This document shows positions 17,245-28,100 of a DNA stretch of 64,000 nt, one piece after another. The DNA is from Oscillospiraceae bacterium (GTDB taxonomy: Bacteria; Bacillota; Clostridia; Oscillospirales; Ruminococcaceae): contig JAJQGJ010000017.1 of assembly GCA_021200565.1 (NCBI GenBank), forward strand, positions 28,282 through 92,281. Reading direction: 5' to 3'. Made by a program: the position numbers and the translations under genes. Numbering within the stretch: position 1 is the first letter of the stretch; the number at the start of each line of letters is the position of its first letter. The notes beneath the pieces are model-generated. The model worked only from the letters and a program-made list of their open reading frames with translations. It searched no databases and had not been told where the DNA came from.

Positions 17245-18639
17245 ATGAATAAGACACAGAGATTTTTTGATTCTCTTAAAGATATGAAAGTAGCTTTTAT
17301 CGGAACTGGCGTAAGCCATACAGAACTTATAAAGCTTTTTCTCTCAAAGGGTATAGATGTAACTGTTTTAGACAAAAAAACGAAAGATCAATATGATCAG
17401 GAGCTCCATCAGGAATTCTCCCAGAAGGGCGTAAAGTTTGTGTTGGGTGAGAGTTATCTTGACAGCCTGACCGACTATGACGTAGTCTACAGAACTCCCG
17501 GAATGTACTATAACAATCCGAAGCTCGCTGAAGCGAGGCAGGCGGGGGTTATAATCACAAGCGAGATGGAATCCTTCTTCGAGCTTTGCCCATGCAAAAT
17601 CTATGCAGTAACCGGCTCTGACGGCAAGACCACCACAACTACAATAATATCAGAATTCTTAAAAGCCGAGGGCTACAAGGTCTGGCTCGGCGGAAATATT
17701 GGAAAAGCGCTTCTCCCAAGAATCGAGAGCATATCTGAAACCGATTTCGCAGTAGTGGAGCTTTCAAGCTTCCAGCTTATCTCAATGCGTGAATCTCCAG
17801 ATGTCGCAGTCATAACCAACATCTCTCCGAATCACCTTGACGTTCATGGCACGATGGAGGAGTATATCTCCGCTAAGTGCAATATCCTGGATCACCAGAG
17901 CGCATTTTCAAAGGCTGTCCTGAATCAGGATAATGCTGAAACTGTCAAGCTCGGTTCGAGAGTCAGAGGAAATTTAGTCGGCTTCTCAAGGCTGGCGCCG
18001 GTCAAAGTCGGAGCGTATTTGAATTCGGATAGAGTCCTTTGCTACTGCGACGGAAGAAAGACCGTCAAGATTATTCCAGCTGAAAGAATCAAGCTTCCCG
18101 GCGAACACAACATTGAGAATTATCTGGCAGCAATCAGCGCAGTCTGGGGAGACGTTTCCATCGACTCCATCTGCCGTGTTGCCCGACACTTCGGCGGAGT
18201 TGAGCATCGTATAGAATTTGTTCGTGAACTTGATGGTGTCAAGTACTATAACGACTCGATAGCATCAAGCCCGACAAGAGTTATAGCCGGTCTCAAGGCT
18301 TTCGGAACGAAGATAATCGTAATCGCAGGCGGCTATGACAAGAAGATCCCTTTCGAACCGCTTGCTGAGCCGGTCAACAAGTTTGTCAAGACACTGATTC
18401 TTATGGGTCAGACCGCTCCTAAGATTGAAAAAGCTGTAACAGAAACGCCTTTCTACAACCCCAATGAACTCACAATTCTTCATGCTTCTGGAATGGAGGA
18501 GGCAGTCGAGCTTGCAAGAAAGAGTGCGTCACCCGGAGACATCATAACCTTGTCTCCAGCATGTGCTTCATTTGACATGTATCCTAACTTTGAGGTCAGA
18601 GGCAGACACTTTAAGTCGATAGTGAGCGGACTCAAGTAA
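17245..18639 (+). CDS. murD: UDP-N-acetylmuramoyl-L-alanine--D-glutamate ligase MurD
   Basis: About 464 residues. The ATP loop GSDGKTTTT begins at Gly124, followed by FAVVELSSFQL and ITNISPNHLDVHGTMEEY, the Mur-ligase signatures of MurD rather than MurC, E or F. It adds D-Glu to UDP-MurNAc-L-Ala in the cytoplasmic steps of peptidoglycan synthesis. The ATG at 17245 has AAAGGCG upstream; a GTG at 17194 is open but has no site. The stop overlaps the next start by one base. It is not in the usual dcw cluster with mraY and ftsW. Confidence 0.93.
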   Translation: MNKTQRFFDSLKDMKVAFIGTGVSHTELIKLFLSKGIDVTVLDKKTKDQYDQELHQEFSQKGVKFVLGESYLDSLTDYDVVYRTPGMYYNNPKLAEARQAGVIITSEMESFFELCPCKIYAVTGSDGKTTTTTIISEFLKAEGYKVWLGGNIGKALLPRIESISETDFAVVELSSFQLISMRESPDVAVITNISPNHLDVHGTMEEYISAKCNILDHQSAFSKAVLNQDNAETVKLGSRVRGNLVGFSRLAPVKVGAYLNSDRVLCYCDGRKTVKIIPAERIKLPGEHNIENYLAAISAVWGDVSIDSICRVARHFGGVEHRIEFVRELDGVKYYNDSIASSPTRVIAGLKAFGTKIIVIAGGYDKKIPFEPLAEPVNKFVKTLILMGQTAPKIEKAVTETPFYNPNELTILHASGMEEAVELARKSASPGDIITLSPACASFDMYPNFEVRGRHFKSIVSGLK

Positions 18640-19415
18640 TGATAAGGCGAATTGACAGCTTTGACAATGCAAAGCTTCTCCTAAGGGATTCTCACTACTC
18701 GAGAATTATTTTGTCTCACATTCTTGCCTATGGTACCGAATATGACTTCTGCGAATTCTATGAGCTACTGAAAGGCAACAAGCGAGTTGGAATATTTGCC
18801 TCGATGAACAGCTCTCTGACAGTTGATCTTCTGGATGATGCCCATAGTTCGTCAGGCTGTATCCGTGAAACCGCTGAATTCATCCGGTTCAAATATCCGA
18901 TGATCGTTGAAATGCCGGAAGTTCTTATTCCAAGACGAGGACTGAATGAATATCGTAAGGAGAAAAGATATTTCTTTTCTGTTCCAGTGGCAGAGGAAAA
19001 CGCAATCGAAGACGGCGAGCTTTTAAGAGAGCTTCCGTGTGAAGCAGTTTTCGATACTGTATTCTCAGGACAGGATGCAAACTATGGTTTGTGGCTCACC
19101 GATACGGTGAGGCGAGTGAACAAGGGAATAGTCCGTATCTACGGTTACCATTCGGCAGTTCTGACTGTCAAATGCCAGAGCTACGGCAGGGCATATCTTG
19201 CTGATATAGCAACTCCGGAAGCAGACAGAGGTAAAGGCTATGCTTCCGCTCTCATAAGATTGGTTTCTCAGGAACTGAAAAAAGAGGGAATAGAATGCTA
19301 TCTTGCCTCCGACGAATCCATGAGAGATTTTTACCTTCGCCTTGGTTGCAAGGAGCTCGGCGAAGACTATATACTTAAATTGAAAGAAAGAAAAGACTAT
19401 GAAGAACTTATTTAA
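18639..19415 (+). CDS. GNAT-family N-acetyltransferase
   Basis: 258 residues. The C-terminal half carries the GNAT fold with an acetyl-CoA loop of the Q/RxxGxG/A type (ADRGKGYASALI) and the later FYLRLGCKELGEDYILKL strand. The N-terminal ~120 residues (FDNAKLLLRDSHYSRIILSH) form an extra domain without a recognised family. The substrate is unknown. The ATG overlaps the last base of murD, and its own end overlaps the next gene by 17 bases, so it is embedded in the operon. Confidence 0.8.
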   Translation: MIRRIDSFDNAKLLLRDSHYSRIILSHILAYGTEYDFCEFYELLKGNKRVGIFASMNSSLTVDLLDDAHSSSGCIRETAEFIRFKYPMIVEMPEVLIPRRGLNEYRKEKRYFFSVPVAEENAIEDGELLRELPCEAVFDTVFSGQDANYGLWLTDTVRRVNKGIVRIYGYHSAVLTVKCQSYGRAYLADIATPEADRGKGYASALIRLVSQELKKEGIECYLASDESMRDFYLRLGCKELGEDYILKLKERKDYEELI

Positions 19416-20670
19416 CATTGACGAAAGAATTCTTAAGCTTGCGGATGAGGCTGAAGCTCAGTGCTCTGAAACATTCAGAAGAATTGACAGAATTGCGGAA
19501 TACAACGGCATGAAGGTGCTTTCAGCGTTCATCAAGAACGGTGTCAGCGAGACATGCCTGCATGGCACAACCGGCTATGGCTATGACGATGTTGGAAGAG
19601 ATACTCTCGACAAAGTCTATGCAACGGCTTTCGGTTGCGAAGATGCGCTCGTCAGACACACTATTGTAAACGGCACTCATGCGCTCTCGACTGCACTTTT
19701 CGGAGTCTTAAGACCTGGCGACAAGCTTCTGATGCTCTGCGGAGCACCGTATGACACGCTCGAGGAGGTCATCGGAAAGCGTGGTGAAAAGGGCAACGGC
19801 TCACTGATGGATTATGGAATCCAGTATGAGGAAATAGAGCTTCTGGAGAACGGCATGCCAGATCTGGATGCTATAACTGAAAAAGTAAAGACCGCAACAG
19901 TAGCCTATATCCAGCGTTCAAGAGGCTATTCGACAAGACCTTCTTACACAATCGCTGACATCGAAAAGATGATTCAGGCAGTCAAAAAGGGTAATCCGAA
20001 TGCAATCATAATGGTCGATAATTGCTATGGCGAGTTTGTCGACACCAAAGAACCGACAGAGGTCGGAGCTGACCTCATAATGGGCTCACTCATCAAGAAT
20101 CCCGGCGGTGGAATCGCTTCAACCGGCGGATATATCGCAGGAAGAAAAGACCTGGTCGAGAAGTGTGGCTATCGTCTGACCGTTGTCGGAATGGGAAAGG
20201 AAGTAGGCGCATCTCTCCATCAGAACAGAGAGATGTATCTTGGCTTCTTCCTGGCGCCTGAGGCAACAGCCGCAGCGGTCAAGACATCTGAATTCGCCTG
20301 CACGCTTTTGGGACTGTTGGGTTATGAGTCTCTTCCGAAGCCTGGAGAACCAAGAGCGGATATAATCGCTTCTATTCTTCTCAAGAATGAGAAAACACTC
20401 ACGTCATTCATAAAGGGAGTGCAGAAGGGCGCACCGATTGACAGCTACCTCATTCCTGAAGCAATTCCCACTCCCGGCTATGAAAGCCCGGTAATAATGG
20501 CAGCAGGAGCATTCACAATGGGCGCATCGATTGAGTTTTCAGCAGATGCTCCGATAAGAGAGCCTTACGCCGCCTGGCTCCAGGGAGCGCTGACATATCC
20601 CACAGGCAAAGCAGGAATACTTATGGCAGTTCAAAATATGCTCGAAGACGGCGAGATAAAATTAGACTAA
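19399..20670 (+). CDS. Methionine gamma-lyase family protein (PF06838, 'aluminium resistance' type)
   Basis: 423 residues of a PLP-dependent Cys/Met-metabolism fold. The family-specific start NIDERILKLADEAEAQC and the HGTTGYGYDDVGRDTLDKVYA segment are clear, with a PLP-lysine region SLIKNPGGGIASTGGYIAG. Family members are annotated as methionine gamma-lyase or aluminium-resistance proteins on weak functional grounds; the substrate is not established. The ATG lies inside the end of the GNAT gene, with only a weak purine-rich site, consistent with coupled translation. Confidence 0.88.
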   Translation: MKNLFNIDERILKLADEAEAQCSETFRRIDRIAEYNGMKVLSAFIKNGVSETCLHGTTGYGYDDVGRDTLDKVYATAFGCEDALVRHTIVNGTHALSTALFGVLRPGDKLLMLCGAPYDTLEEVIGKRGEKGNGSLMDYGIQYEEIELLENGMPDLDAITEKVKTATVAYIQRSRGYSTRPSYTIADIEKMIQAVKKGNPNAIIMVDNCYGEFVDTKEPTEVGADLIMGSLIKNPGGGIASTGGYIAGRKDLVEKCGYRLTVVGMGKEVGASLHQNREMYLGFFLAPEATAAAVKTSEFACTLLGLLGYESLPKPGEPRADIIASILLKNEKTLTSFIKGVQKGAPIDSYLIPEAIPTPGYESPVIMAAGAFTMGASIEFSADAPIREPYAAWLQGALTYPTGKAGILMAVQNMLEDGEIKLD

Positions 20671-20694
20671 TGTTTGCATAGGAAGGAGAAACCA

Positions 20695-21654
20695 ATGGCA
20701 GAAAAGTATACAGTTTCATTAGCGCAGTTTGCAAAGGAAGTAAACCTCAAAACGGTCTACACTCCCAAAGACCTGTCGAAGATATTAATTTCAAGCAACG
20801 ACATCAACCGCCCTGGACTTCAGCTCACCGGCTTCTATGCTTATTTCAATAATGAGAAGATCCAGATTTGCGGAAACACCGAGTTTGCGTATCTCCAAGG
20901 ACTGGCATCAGATGAAAGAAAAAGAGTTCTGATGACGCTGTTCTCGTATAAGTTCCCGGCTATAATCGTTTCTCGTGGACATGAACCTTTCCCGGAAATG
21001 ATGGATGCGGCAACAGAATATGGCGTCCCTGTTCTCTCATCTGAGCTCGACACTTCCGAGGTTATGTCAAGAGGAATTGCATACCTAAATACTCAGCTCG
21101 GTCAGAGAATCACCCGCCACGGAGTTCTCATCGAAATCTATGGCGAAGGCGTTCTTATCGTCGGCGAAAGCGGAGTAGGTAAATCCGAAACCGCAATCGA
21201 GCTTGTCAAGAGAGGTCACAGACTCGTTGCAGACGATGCAGTTGAGATAAAGAAAGTATCGGCAATCTCCCTGGTCGGCTCATCTCCCGACAACATCCGC
21301 CACTTTATCGAGCTCAGAGGCATAGGAATAGTCAACGCAAGAAGACTCTTTGGTATGGGTGCCGTAAAGATGACAGAAAAGATTGACCTGGTCGTCAAGC
21401 TCGAAATCTGGGATCCCGACAAGGTCTATGACAGAATGGGTGTCGATTCCGAGAGCATGGACATCCTGGGAGTTAATATCCCTTGTATCACAATCCCTGT
21501 AAAACCTGGACGTAACTTGGCTGTAATCTTAGAGGTTGCTGCAATGAACAACCGCCAGAAGAAGATGGGTTATAATGCCGCTCAGGAGCTTCTCAATAAC
21601 CTCGGTCTTGAGATGGAAGGAATCGAAACGGTTTCCAAGTGGGAGGATTTCTGA
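20695..21654 (+). CDS. hprK: HPr kinase/phosphorylase
   Basis: 319 residues, the normal length. The N-terminal MurF-like domain is followed by the kinase domain with P-loop GESGVGKS (157-164), the VADDAVEI strand and the family signature ELRGIGIVNARRLFG. It phosphorylates and dephosphorylates Ser46 of HPr, controlling sugar uptake and catabolite repression. The ATG at 20695 is preceded by AGGAAGGAG; a TTG at 20674 lies upstream of that site. A distant HprK-like kinase occurs elsewhere in the window (46494), so this is the canonical copy. It overlaps the PHP gene by one base. Confidence 0.95.
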   Translation: MAEKYTVSLAQFAKEVNLKTVYTPKDLSKILISSNDINRPGLQLTGFYAYFNNEKIQICGNTEFAYLQGLASDERKRVLMTLFSYKFPAIIVSRGHEPFPEMMDAATEYGVPVLSSELDTSEVMSRGIAYLNTQLGQRITRHGVLIEIYGEGVLIVGESGVGKSETAIELVKRGHRLVADDAVEIKKVSAISLVGSSPDNIRHFIELRGIGIVNARRLFGMGAVKMTEKIDLVVKLEIWDPDKVYDRMGVDSESMDILGVNIPCITIPVKPGRNLAVILEVAAMNNRQKKMGYNAAQELLNNLGLEMEGIETVSKWEDF

Positions 21655-22382
21655 TGCTTATTCAGGCTGACCTTCACACGCACACAATAGCCTCCGATCA
21701 TGCTTATTCAACCATCACCGAAAACTGCCGTGCGGCAGCGGATCTGGGGCTGAAAGCCATCGCAATGACAGACCACTACGGCGTAATGCCCGACACTGCT
21801 CACGAATGGCATTTTACCAATATGCGAGTTTTGCCGAGAACTGTTTTTGGCGTTACCGTTCTTAAAGGCGCAGAGGTAAACATATATAACTATAACGGCG
21901 ATGTCGATATGCACGAAGACCTGCTTAAAAAGATGGAGTGGGTAGTAGCATCGTACCATAAGTATACATTTGAAGAGCTTTTGGATGACCCGAAGGTCGT
22001 TTCCGATGGCTACATAAAGCTTTGCCAGAACCCATATATTGATGTTATCGGACACCCGACAACCGACTTCTTCCCATTCGAGCACGAAAGAACCCTGAAA
22101 GTCTTCAAGGAGTATGAAAAGCTCGTTGAGATAAACGAAAGCTCGCTTATGAGAAAGAAGGGTTCTCTCAAAAATTCTGTGCCGATTCTTCAGCTCTGCA
22201 AAAAGTACGAAATCCCGATAGTAGTCGATACCGACGCCCATTTCTGGGATGCAGTCGGAAAGACTTCGACAGTTGAGAAAGTTCTCAGGGAAGTTGATTT
22301 CCCTGAAAAGCTTATCTTAAACAGCGACTGGGAAAAGGTGAAAGAGTGGATTCTTAAGAAGCACCCTCAGCTCGAGCTATAA
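21654..22382 (+). CDS. PHP-domain phosphoesterase (YcdX-like)
   Basis: About 242 residues. The metal-binding PHP motif DLHTHT appears at residues 6-11, with further ligands in MTDHYG, GAEVNIY, IDVIGHP and DTDAHF. This matches the YcdX/PHP hydrolase family, a trinuclear metal phosphatase of undefined substrate. The ATG at 21654 overlaps the hprK stop, with GGAGGA just upstream. Confidence 0.85.
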   Translation: MLIQADLHTHTIASDHAYSTITENCRAAADLGLKAIAMTDHYGVMPDTAHEWHFTNMRVLPRTVFGVTVLKGAEVNIYNYNGDVDMHEDLLKKMEWVVASYHKYTFEELLDDPKVVSDGYIKLCQNPYIDVIGHPTTDFFPFEHERTLKVFKEYEKLVEINESSLMRKKGSLKNSVPILQLCKKYEIPIVVDTDAHFWDAVGKTSTVEKVLREVDFPEKLILNSDWEKVKEWILKKHPQLEL

Positions 22383-22407
22383 TAACTTTTGAAATGGTGA
22401 CAAAGTA

Positions 22408-23307
22408 ATGCCAGACAGCATAAAAGCATTGCAGGAAATATCCTTAAAATACGGCTGTAAATTTCTGATTAACGAGCCACTCAAGGATCATACAACATTC
22501 AGAATCGGTGGTCCATGCGATATAATGATTTTTCCGAACAGCATAGATTCTCTCAGAGAATTTATTTCTGCAGCCGACAGATTTATGATTCTCGGAAATG
22601 GTTCAAATGTCTTGTTCTCGGATAACGGCTACAGAGGAGCAATATTTGTAATCGGTTCAGATATGTCTGAAATAACTATCGACGGCGAATATATCACTGC
22701 TTGCGCTGGCTCTTCGCTTGTAAGAGTTTGTAAGACAGCGCTTGATTCTTCGCTCACAGGGCTTGAATTCGCCTATGGAATCCCTGGAACAGTCGGCGGA
22801 GCTGTCTTCATGAACGCTGGAGCCTATGGCGGAGAGATGAAGGATGTTGTAACGGAAGTGACCTGCATAACCCCGTCGGGTGAAATCAAAACATATACAG
22901 GCAATTCCCTCGATTTTGGCTATAGAAGCTCCCGCTTCACCAGTTCTGACGAGATAATTGTCTCGGCAAAGTTCAGGCTTTCTTATGGTGACAAAGCTTC
23001 AATCAAGGCAAAAATGGATGAATTGATAGCGAGGCGCAAATCCCGTCAGCCGCTTGAATATCCAAGCGCAGGCTCGACCTTCAAACGTCCCGAAGGCACC
23101 TATGCCGGGCTTGTCATAGAAGAAAGCGGTTTGAAAGGCTATTCTATAGGCAGCGCAAAGGTTTCCGATAAGCACGCAAATTTTGTCATAAACACCGGAG
23201 GTGCAACTGCCACTGATGTTATTGCCCTGATTTCACATATAAAGAAGACTGTATTGGAGAAAACAGGATATAGCCTTGAGTGTGAAGTCAAGCTTATAGA
23301 AGAATAG
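22408..23307 (+). CDS. murB: UDP-N-acetylmuramate dehydrogenase MurB
   Basis: 299 residues. The FAD-binding domain contains GNGSNVLFSD and GIPGTVGGAVFMNAGAYGGEM. The catalytic serine lies in YPSAGSTFKRP, as in the short (type II) MurB of Firmicutes. It reduces UDP-GlcNAc-enolpyruvate to UDP-MurNAc with NADPH. The order murB-rapZ-whiA is a conserved Firmicute cluster. Confidence 0.95.
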   Translation: MPDSIKALQEISLKYGCKFLINEPLKDHTTFRIGGPCDIMIFPNSIDSLREFISAADRFMILGNGSNVLFSDNGYRGAIFVIGSDMSEITIDGEYITACAGSSLVRVCKTALDSSLTGLEFAYGIPGTVGGAVFMNAGAYGGEMKDVVTEVTCITPSGEIKTYTGNSLDFGYRSSRFTSSDEIIVSAKFRLSYGDKASIKAKMDELIARRKSRQPLEYPSAGSTFKRPEGTYAGLVIEESGLKGYSIGSAKVSDKHANFVINTGGATATDVIALISHIKKTVLEKTGYSLECEVKLIEE

Positions 23308-23328
23308 GCGAAAAATGGGAGGAAGAAT

Positions 23329-24189
23329 ATGAAAATCGTCATTGTAACTGGAATGTCGGGAGCAGGGAAGTCGAGTGCCATCAACTATCTCGAGGACATC
23401 GGCTACTACTGTATCGACAATATGCCTCCCGAAATGCTTCTGAGCTTTGCTAGATTTATAATCGGTTCAGATAAGCTGATAACTAAAGTCGCAATCTCCG
23501 TAGATATTCGTTCGGGAGAGCTATTCTCAAAGTTTGAGGATTGCGTAAATGCGCTGAGAGCTCCTGATGTCGAGTTATCTGTTCTTTATCTCGATGCAGA
23601 TGATGATACTTTAGTCAAGAGATATAAGGAAACCCGCCGCAAGCATCCACTTGATGCAGAGGCTTTTGGAAACCTTTATAAAGCCATCTCGCTCGAGCGT
23701 GAGGAAACCGAAAGAGCCAAGGAGATGTCTGATTTCTACATCGACACAACCGACTTCGGAATGGCCGATTTCCGTGCAGAAATGGCTGAGTTCTTCACCG
23801 ACAAGGGCACAAGAATGGCGATAAGCGTCATCTCATTCGGCTTTAAGTATGGAATCCCAAAGGATGCAGATTTAGTATTTGATGTGCGATGCCTTCCGAA
23901 TCCATACTACGTTCCCGAGCTTAAAAACAAGACAGGGCTTGATAGTCAAGTGTATGATTACGTAATGTGCTTTTCTGAATCAGACGAAGTTTTCAGGAAA
24001 ATATACGACCTTTTGAGCTATATGATTCCTATGTATGAGAAAGAGGGCAAGCCTCGGCTTGTGATAGCCTTCGGTTGCACTGGCGGCAGACACCGCTCAG
24101 TTAGCTTTGCAAGAAGAATGTCGGAGGCTCTGACGCAGGATAAGTTTAGCGTAAGGATGGATCATCGCAGCTTAGAGACAAAATCATGA
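23329..24189 (+). CDS. rapZ: RapZ/YvcJ nucleotide-binding protein
   Basis: 286 residues. It starts with P-loop GMSGAGKSS (8-16) and DIGYYCIDNMPPEML, and ends with the conserved AFGCTGGRHRSV block of the C-terminal domain. It binds ATP/GTP. In Gram-positive bacteria (YvcJ) it affects competence and wall metabolism, and in E. coli it controls glmS small-RNA decay. The ATG follows GGGAGGAAG. Its stop overlaps whiA by four bases. Confidence 0.94.
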   Translation: MKIVIVTGMSGAGKSSAINYLEDIGYYCIDNMPPEMLLSFARFIIGSDKLITKVAISVDIRSGELFSKFEDCVNALRAPDVELSVLYLDADDDTLVKRYKETRRKHPLDAEAFGNLYKAISLEREETERAKEMSDFYIDTTDFGMADFRAEMAEFFTDKGTRMAISVISFGFKYGIPKDADLVFDVRCLPNPYYVPELKNKTGLDSQVYDYVMCFSESDEVFRKIYDLLSYMIPMYEKEGKPRLVIAFGCTGGRHRSVSFARRMSEALTQDKFSVRMDHRSLETKS

Positions 24190-25139
24190 AAGTGAAATCT
24201 ACAGAATCATTTGTATATAAAGTCAAATCTGAAGCCGCCGAGTCGGTAACAGGAAGAAAAAAATCGGATGCATGCCTTCTTGGAATGCTTCTTCTTCGGG
24301 AGAATTCAAGCGAAGAAATTGTCTACAAAACTGACAGTGAAATCAGTAGAGACCTGTTTATAAGACTTGTTCGCCACGTGATTCCAAAAGAAAGCAACCT
24401 GGGTGAAGAGATTTTCCGCCACAGAGGCAGGCTTCCGGAATACAGAATCTCAATTTCTGAGAACAGCGATATTGTTGCGATCCTAAACCGCCTCGATATT
24501 TCAGGCTTAGATTGCAATGAGCTTTTATCCAGGGCGGACAAGCTCTTCGATTCGAATTTCGGTTCATTCATGACTGGGGTTTTCTTAAGCTGTGGCAGAG
24601 TAACTGATCCCCATAGAGAATACCACCTTGAAATAGCAATCCCAAAAAGTGCTCCAGACAGTCTTTACAGCGGCATCAGCGAGCTTTTGGAAAAGCATAT
24701 TGGTCTTGTTGCGAAACGCATCATCCGTGGTGAGCAGAAGATTCTGTACTTCAAGGACAGTGAAAACATCGAGGACATGCTCACCCTAATAGGAGCGACC
24801 AGCGCAAGCCTTGAAGTGATGAACACCAAGGTATATAAGGACATTATAAATCGTGTCAACCGGGCAACCAACTGTGACACAGCAAATCTCGAGCGTCAGA
24901 ACATTTCGGCAAGAAAGCAGCTTGAAGCTATAAAAGTGATCGAGAATTCACCCGACGGGCTGTCGCAGCTTTCGGACGAGCTCCGGGAAGCTGCGCTTCT
25001 CAGGCTAAAATATCCCGAGTATGCCCTGAGCGATCTTGCAGCTGAATTCAATCCGCCGTTATCCCGCTCGGGAGTCAATCACAGATTCAAGAGACTTATT
25101 GAAATTGCTGATAATATTGTAAAATCTAAAGAAGGGTAA
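24186..25139 (+). CDS. whiA: DNA-binding protein WhiA
   Basis: 317 residues. The N-terminal part is the degenerate LAGLIDADG-like fold (CLLGMLLLRENSSEE, FMTGVFLSCGRVTDP). The C-terminal helix-turn-helix ends in LSDLAAEFNPPLSRSGVNHR. In Gram-positive bacteria WhiA influences division and chromosome segregation. It is placed between rapZ and dnaE, as usual for clostridia. Confidence 0.95.
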   Translation: MKVKSTESFVYKVKSEAAESVTGRKKSDACLLGMLLLRENSSEEIVYKTDSEISRDLFIRLVRHVIPKESNLGEEIFRHRGRLPEYRISISENSDIVAILNRLDISGLDCNELLSRADKLFDSNFGSFMTGVFLSCGRVTDPHREYHLEIAIPKSAPDSLYSGISELLEKHIGLVAKRIIRGEQKILYFKDSENIEDMLTLIGATSASLEVMNTKVYKDIINRVNRATNCDTANLERQNISARKQLEAIKVIENSPDGLSQLSDELREAALLRLKYPEYALSDLAAEFNPPLSRSGVNHRFKRLIEIADNIVKSKEG

Positions 25140-25141
25140 CT

Positions 25142-28100
25142 ATGGCAAACTTTGTCCATCTCCATGTTCATAGTGAATATTCGCTTCTTGACGGTGCATG
25201 CAGGCTTAAAAGACTTGTTGACCGTGTCAAGGAGCTTGGGATGGATTCTGTCGCTGTGACCGACCACGGCAATGTTTTTGCTACCGTTGAGTTCTATAAA
25301 ATAGCAAAAGCAGCTGGAATCAAGCCTATAATCGGCTGTGAAATGTATGTCGCTCCGAGAACGAGATTCGACAAGGCAGGGAAGATAGATAATCCCTACC
25401 ACCTGATAATACTTTGTAAGAATGAAACCGGCTATAAAAATCTCTGTAAGCTGACGTCGCTTTCCTACACGGAAGGCTTTTACCGTAAGCCAAGAATTGA
25501 TTTTGAGCTTCTGGAAAAATACCATGAAGGTCTTGTTTGTCTGTCCGGCTGTATTGCCGGCGAGGTTCCGAGGCTTTTGAGTGCCGGAGACTATGTCAAC
25601 GCAAAAAAGACTGTTCTCAGATACCGTGCACTTTTCGGTGAAGACTACTACATTGAAGTCCAGAATCACGATTTTTCCGACGAGACGGATATTTTGCCGT
25701 ATCTCTTCAAGCTCAGCGACGAGACCGGTGTCAGGCTTGCCGCAACAAATGATGCTCACTATATAAACCGCACTGACGCACCGGCTCAGAAGGCGCTTAT
25801 GAGAATTGCAACCAACACCGCACTCGATGATCCGGATGGCATGAGCTTCCCGAACGATGAATTCTATATCAAATCAGAGGAAGAGATGCTTGCAGCGTTT
25901 CCAGGGCATACTGAGGCTGTATATAACACCGCAGAAATAGCGAAAAAGTGCAACGTCGAGTTCGAATTCGGAGTTACCAAGTTGCCGGCGTTTTCAATAG
26001 AGGGTGTCACTGACAACGAAGCATTTCTTCGGCAGATGAGCCTTGACGGGCTTAAGAAACGCTACGGCGACAATGTTACAGACGAGATAAGAGCCAGGCT
26101 TGATTATGAGCTCTCGGTTATTTCTGGAATGGGCTATGTCAATTACTATCTCATCGTCTGGGACTTCATAAACTACGCCAAAACTCATGGAATCCCGGTA
26201 GGACCTGGCAGAGGCTCAGGAGCTGGAAGCCTTGTCGCCTACTGCATCGGAATAACCGGAATTGATCCTATCAAATATAATCTTCTTTTCGAAAGATTTC
26301 TGAATCCTGAAAGAGTCTCGATGCCAGACTTTGATATAGACTTCTGCATCGAGGGCAGACAGGACGTTATCGACTATGTCAAGCGCCGCTACGGCGAAGA
26401 CCATGTGGCGCAGATAGTCACATTTGGAACGATGGCGGCGAAAAATGCTGTCAGAGATTGCGGAAGAATCATGGGAACGCCATACAGCGTTATTGATAAG
26501 GTTGCAAAAGCCATTCAGTTCGGCGATACTCTGAGCAGCGTCAAAGAAAATTCCCAGGAGGTCAGGGAGCTCTATAATTCCTCTCCTCAGGTAAAAGAGC
26601 TTATCGATATGGCAGAGCAGGTTGAGGGCATGCCAAGGCACTGTTCGACGCATGCTGCGGGAGTGGTTATCACTGCAGGACCTGTTTCCGACTATGTTCC
26701 GCTTATGACAAACGACGGTCAGCTTGTGACACAGTACACGATGGGCGTTCTTGAAAGCCTTGGAATACTGAAAATAGACTTCCTCGGTCTTCGGAACCTC
26801 ACCGTCATCCGTGATGCAGTGAGGGAGATAAGAAAAATCGAGCCGGATTTCGACATAGAAAAGATTCCTCTTGACGACAAAGAGGTTTACAAAATGCTTT
26901 CAGATGGCGATACCGTCGGAGTGTTCCAGTTTGAATCTCAGGGAATGACAAGCACAATAATGCGTCTTGTCCCTGAGGATATAGAAGACCTGATAGCTGT
27001 AATCTCTCTTTACCGACCAGGACCGATGGATTCCATTCCGACCTATATAAGAAATCGCCACAACAAGAATCTTGTAACCTACAAAACGCCTCTTCTCAAG
27101 CCGATACTGGACGTAACCTACGGCTGTATCGTCTATCAGGAGCAGGTAATGCAGATATTCCGTAGCCTTGCCGGCTACTCATACGGCAGAGCGGATATAG
27201 TCCGCCGTGCAATGGCAAAAAAGAAGCATGACGTTCTCGAAAACGAAAGAAAAGCGTTCATCTATGGCGAAAAGAATCCTGACGGAACTGTCAGCTGCTG
27301 TGGATGCATTGCGAATGGCATTTCCGAAAAAGCAGCCAACGAGCTTTTCGATGAGATGACAAGCTTCGCTTCCTACGCTTTCAATAAGTCCCACGCCGCT
27401 GCTTATGCAACTGTTGCATACGAAACGGCATACCTAAAACGCCATTACTTTAAAGAGTACATGTCGGCACTTCTGACAAGTGTGCTCGACAATGTTTCAA
27501 AGGTAACTGAGTATTCAGCGGAATGTGAATCAAAAGGAGTAAAAATTCTTCCGCCGGACATTAATCAGAGCCGTGATATTTTCGTTCCGAATGAGGACGG
27601 AATCAGATATGGCTTATTGGCTGTCAAAAGCCTTGGTAAGAGTGCAATTAATGCAATTCTGCAAGAGCGTGACAAAAACGGCAGGTTTACGTCTTTGGTT
27701 GACTTCATCCGTAGGACACGTGGTTCTGAAGTTACTGCTCGCTCAATCGAAAGCCTGATAATGTGCGGAGCATTCGACTGCTTTGGAACCAATCGCAGGC
27801 AGATGCTTTCGGGTTACGATATGATAGTGAATGCCATATCAAATGAGACAAGAGCGGGAATTGCCGGTCAGACAGATTTGTTCGGAACAGCGGAGACGAC
27901 CTCAACCGAGCTGACGCTTCCGTATGTTGAGGAGTATTCGCTCACAGAGCTTCTTGAGATGGAAAAGGAAACAACTGGCATTTATATCTCCGGTCACCCG
28001 CTTGCAGCATATTCTTGCTGGATGACAGCCTCTGGCATGACCACAGCAAAGAGGATAATAGATGGCGTTTCGGACAATCCTCCCACGTATAGGGACAAGC

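Noticed and set aside
25079..25759. 226-residue minus-strand open frame opposite whiA/dnaE
   Set aside because: It lies wholly antisense to two clearly conserved genes and its translation shows no family features.
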